From assembly GCA_019314185.1 (NCBI GenBank), contig JAFCZU010000019.1, forward strand, positions 1 through 25,709: a stretch of 25,709 nucleotides of DNA, given 5' to 3'. Position numbers and translations under genes: made by a program. A model generated the notes under the pieces. It had not been told where the DNA came from. It saw nothing but the letters and a program-made list of their open reading frames with translations, and ran no database searches. Positions 23,647 through 25,709 of the stretch are shown piece by piece; the first letter of the stretch is position 1; every line of letters starts with the position of its first letter. The stretch is from Deltaproteobacteria bacterium (lineage in GTDB: Bacteria > Desulfobacterota > Desulfobacteria > Desulfobacterales > ETH-SRB1).

Positions 23647-23809
23647 CGATGCCTATCCGGTTGTTGCCCAAAATATTTTATAAAAATAATATAACCTATT
23701 GAAAACAATACGTTTTAGATGTCATAAGCCCTAAATATATATTGGAGTCAAAATATCTGCAATAACAATAAGTTAAAGCATTTTATGTGCGTTAACTGGA
23801 TAGGCATCG
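23647..23809. repeat. Second inverted-repeat element, arms CGATGCCTATCCGGTT
   Basis: The left arm 23647-23662 and the reverse complement of 23794-23809 agree at 15 of 16 bases. The 131 bases between are very A+T rich and hold no gene. A small non-autonomous element is possible, but no target duplication was recognised. It ends about 90 bases before the next gene. Confidence 0.6.
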
Positions 23810-23900
23810 AACAAACTATCAATGCAACAATGGAAACGCAACGACCAAGCAACACAAAAACCGAGACAAAGCTTGGTTGTTGAGAATATTAGGAAAACTG

Positions 23901-25040
23901 ATGCTTCGAGTCATCTTCACTCTCGACTATGAAATCCATGGAAATGGGGATGGCTGTCCACGTACTTTGATGGTTGAACCTACCGACAGATTGCTTCGCC
24001 TGTTTGAAGAATATGGGGCCAAGTTAACCATCATGGCGGACGTGGCCGAAATTCTGAAGTTCAAAGAATATAAAGAAGAAGTCGGCCGCGACGATTATCG
24101 TTATGATGCAATCGTGGATCAACTACGCTCCGCTTTGTCCAGAGGCCATGATGTCCAACTACACATACACTCCTCTTATTTCAGGGCACATCATAATCAA
24201 GGACGGTGGTGCCAGGATTGGTCGGAATATAACTTCGCTGACTTGCCTTATGATCGAATGGTTTGGATGGTTAGAACTGGCAAAAAATTTCTTGAGACCT
24301 TCCTCCGGCCTGTCAACCAGAAATATCGTTGCATAGCGTTCCGGGCCGCCAACTGGTGTGTTAGCCCCTCAAGAAATGTTGTAAAGGCTCTCTTGGCAAA
24401 CAACATTATTATAGATACGTCGGTATTTAAAGGTGGTCGTCGACAGGGGCTTGTGAACTTTGAATACTCTGATGCCTATCATCATATGCGACCGTGGCCA
24501 GCGAGTTTGGATGATATTTGCCGTTACGCCTCTGACAGCCGCCTTTGGGAATTCCCTATTTATACCGAGCAGCGCCGCATCGTGTCTTTCCTATCGATCA
24601 ATCGTTTTTATCGTGCATTGCTTGACAAGTTTCACAGAATGCCCTTAATCCCTTTGCCGGAGCAGGATTCGCTACCGATCAGAAAGGTTACCAAGCCAAG
24701 GTTGCCATCGTTCTTAAGAAAGCACTCCTGGAAAGCCGATTTTAATCAATGTTCGGGGCGTCAATTAATTCATGCCTTGTTGCGGGCGGAAAGGCAAACG
24801 TCAGCAACGGAGATTATTCCTTTTGTTCTTATCGGACATCCTAAACTTTTCACTTCATGGAACGAGACTGCGCTCCGACCTTTTCTCGAATTTGTATTCA
24901 AACAGGGGATGCGTTTTGGTTTTGGCACATTCGCTTATTTTGCCCAGCAAATAGATCAGTTTAACCCAAATCCCAGTACCACATCAAAGGCATTTGATGT
25001 ACGGGACAGAAACCAATATAGCAGAGCTTTCTCGGGATAA
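23901..25040 (+). CDS. Polysaccharide deacetylase-like (NodB-fold) protein
   Basis: 379 residues from the ATG at 23901, with AGGA six bases upstream; a TTG at 23877 would add eight residues. The opening RVIFTLDYEIHGNGDG corresponds to the first acidic metal motif of NodB-fold proteins, RGHDVQLHIHSSYF gives the paired histidines, and YRCIAFRAANWCVSP matches the motif with the conserved arginine. The C-terminal third (PFVLIGHPKLFTSW) also fits the family. It is longer than simple NodB enzymes and has no signal peptide, so a cytoplasmic role on a lipid-linked or nucleotide-linked sugar is possible. It is separated from the assembly-line genes by decayed DNA and probably belongs to the host polysaccharide locus. 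Substrate unknown. Confidence 0.8.
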   Translation: MLRVIFTLDYEIHGNGDGCPRTLMVEPTDRLLRLFEEYGAKLTIMADVAEILKFKEYKEEVGRDDYRYDAIVDQLRSALSRGHDVQLHIHSSYFRAHHNQGRWCQDWSEYNFADLPYDRMVWMVRTGKKFLETFLRPVNQKYRCIAFRAANWCVSPSRNVVKALLANNIIIDTSVFKGGRRQGLVNFEYSDAYHHMRPWPASLDDICRYASDSRLWEFPIYTEQRRIVSFLSINRFYRALLDKFHRMPLIPLPEQDSLPIRKVTKPRLPSFLRKHSWKADFNQCSGRQLIHALLRAERQTSATEIIPFVLIGHPKLFTSWNETALRPFLEFVFKQGMRFGFGTFAYFAQQIDQFNPNPSTTSKAFDVRDRNQYSRAFSG

Positions 25041-25212
25041 CATCCCGAGAGCAGAGAAAAAAAATTTGGGAGACGGTTACGACTCGCTAGCCGAACTGTG
25101 CTCGACAAAAATCAGTGAAACCTCCGAACAGATCATGAAATTCAATGGTGTTCGGACAAAGCTCAGGCCATTCCTGCTAGATTTATTGAAAAAATGGCGA
25201 GGGTATCCTTAA
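24997..25212 (+). CDS. Small hypothetical reading frame overlapping the deacetylase end
   Basis: About 71 residues from the ATG at 24997, overlapping the previous gene by 44 bases in another frame. The text is hydrophilic, with a segment KLRPFLLDLLKKWRGYP at the end. I recognise no family. It may be a genuine small gene, a frame-shifted tail of the deacetylase, or chance. There is no clear ribosome site, so confidence is low. Confidence 0.3.
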   Translation: MYGTETNIAELSRDNIPRAEKKNLGDGYDSLAELCSTKISETSEQIMKFNGVRTKLRPFLLDLLKKWRGYP

Positions 25213-25264
25213 AGCCATTGTTCATGAGTTCTTTGAAAATTTATAGCTGGAGATAATAGCCGTG

Positions 25265-25606
25265 CTAACCGGTATCCAGATACTCGTAAGGTGTATCAGG
25301 AAAAGCACTTTCAAGGATATAAATCGGCAAGGCATTGGCTTCGGATTGTTTCCGTGCCTCTTGATAACGAATAGCGGCATGATGTGCGATATTGGCTAAC
25401 GTAAGACGAATCAGTCCATAATCCGCATTTCTGCATGACCCTTCCACGCTATACGAATCATTGATGAAATTGCACCGTTCAGAAGCGCTACGTTGATTCA
25501 TGAGTTCCTTAAACTTCTGGCTTGATCGGGGTAAAGGAGGGAAAAGCCGAGGGTCTTCGGAAGACTTCAAATGAACGTAGGGGCCAAGTGGACTGTTAGC
25601 GTGAGT
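25265..25606 (-). pseudogene. C-terminal remnant of a DDE-type transposase
   Basis: Reading leftwards from 25606, the text is NSPLGPYVHLKSSEDPRLFP, then PRSSQKFKELMNQRSASERC, then VEGSCRNADYGLIRLTLANI, and the frame ends at 25265. The NQRSASER stretch and the preceding DPRLFP are typical of the last part of IS4-like/DDE transposases (the NQRTxxER motif). A stop at 25607-25609 lies upstream and no start or catalytic N-terminal part is present, so this is a fragment. The exact IS family was not determined. The last 100 bases of the window hold no gene. Confidence 0.7.
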
Positions 25607-25709
25607 TTACGAATTATCAAAAGTCAACTCTATAACCATTTGTTTTACAAGTAATATTGAGCTGTCAATTGTCCCCCCTAACTTGACAAATATTGTTCCA
25701 TTCTAAATA

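Overview
The window reads as a bacterial polysaccharide-biosynthesis locus into which a small hybrid NRPS/PKS assembly line is set. All intact genes lie on the + strand. Gene content and the intergenic repeat types (short GAACATCGAA-type inverted repeats, ACAGGAT-type repeats, CTCCGTG-type repeats, Rpn-like nuclease debris) suggest a Gram-negative, Desulfobacterota-like (deltaproteobacterial) chromosome. That is an impression from family knowledge and was not tested.

Left part (1-3455): the C-terminal part of an initiating sugar-phosphate transferase, then an oxidoreductase, a hexapeptide-repeat acetyltransferase and a DegT-type aminotransferase. Together these form a WbpB/WbpD/WbpE-like set that would turn a nucleotide sugar into its 3-acetamido form. 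A decayed zone follows (3456-5155). It holds a small membrane/coiled-coil protein, a broken Rpn-type nuclease gene and a decayed MITE-like repeat.

Middle (5156-19642): a FemAB/BioF2-like acyltransferase, an Sfp-type phosphopantetheinyl transferase, and three assembly-line proteins in colinear order. The first is formyltransferase / condensation-like / adenylation / carrier, and its specificity code reads DFWNIGMVH, the classical threonine code. The second is KS-AT(malonyl)-KR-ACP. The third is KS-AT(malonyl)-ACP-TE. By colinearity the line would make an N-formyl-threonine extended by two acetate units, the first keto group reduced and the second not: a C8 5,7-dihydroxy-6-formamido-3-oxo chain, released as an acid or a delta-lactone, or handed to an acceptor by an unusual Cys-type TE domain. 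No exporter or regulator specific to a secreted metabolite is seen. The surroundings are all glycan genes, so the product may be an acyl decoration of the polysaccharide rather than a free metabolite. This is inference.

Right part (19673-25709): two NodB-like polysaccharide deacetylases, a tandem nitroreductase-like flavoprotein with a Tat-like N-terminus, a DUF354 (GT-B-like) gene broken by a deletion/frameshift that removes its glycine-rich loop, a glycosyltransferase-2 remnant, a clean 127-bp MITE with 6-bp target duplication, a second inverted-repeat element, and a transposase remnant on the minus strand.

The most striking structural point is that copies of the same MITE-like element lie in opposite orientation at 5002-5129 and 23378-23504 and bracket the whole assembly-line island. 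The two PKS genes also share a nearly identical AT segment, which points to duplication or gene conversion inside the cluster.
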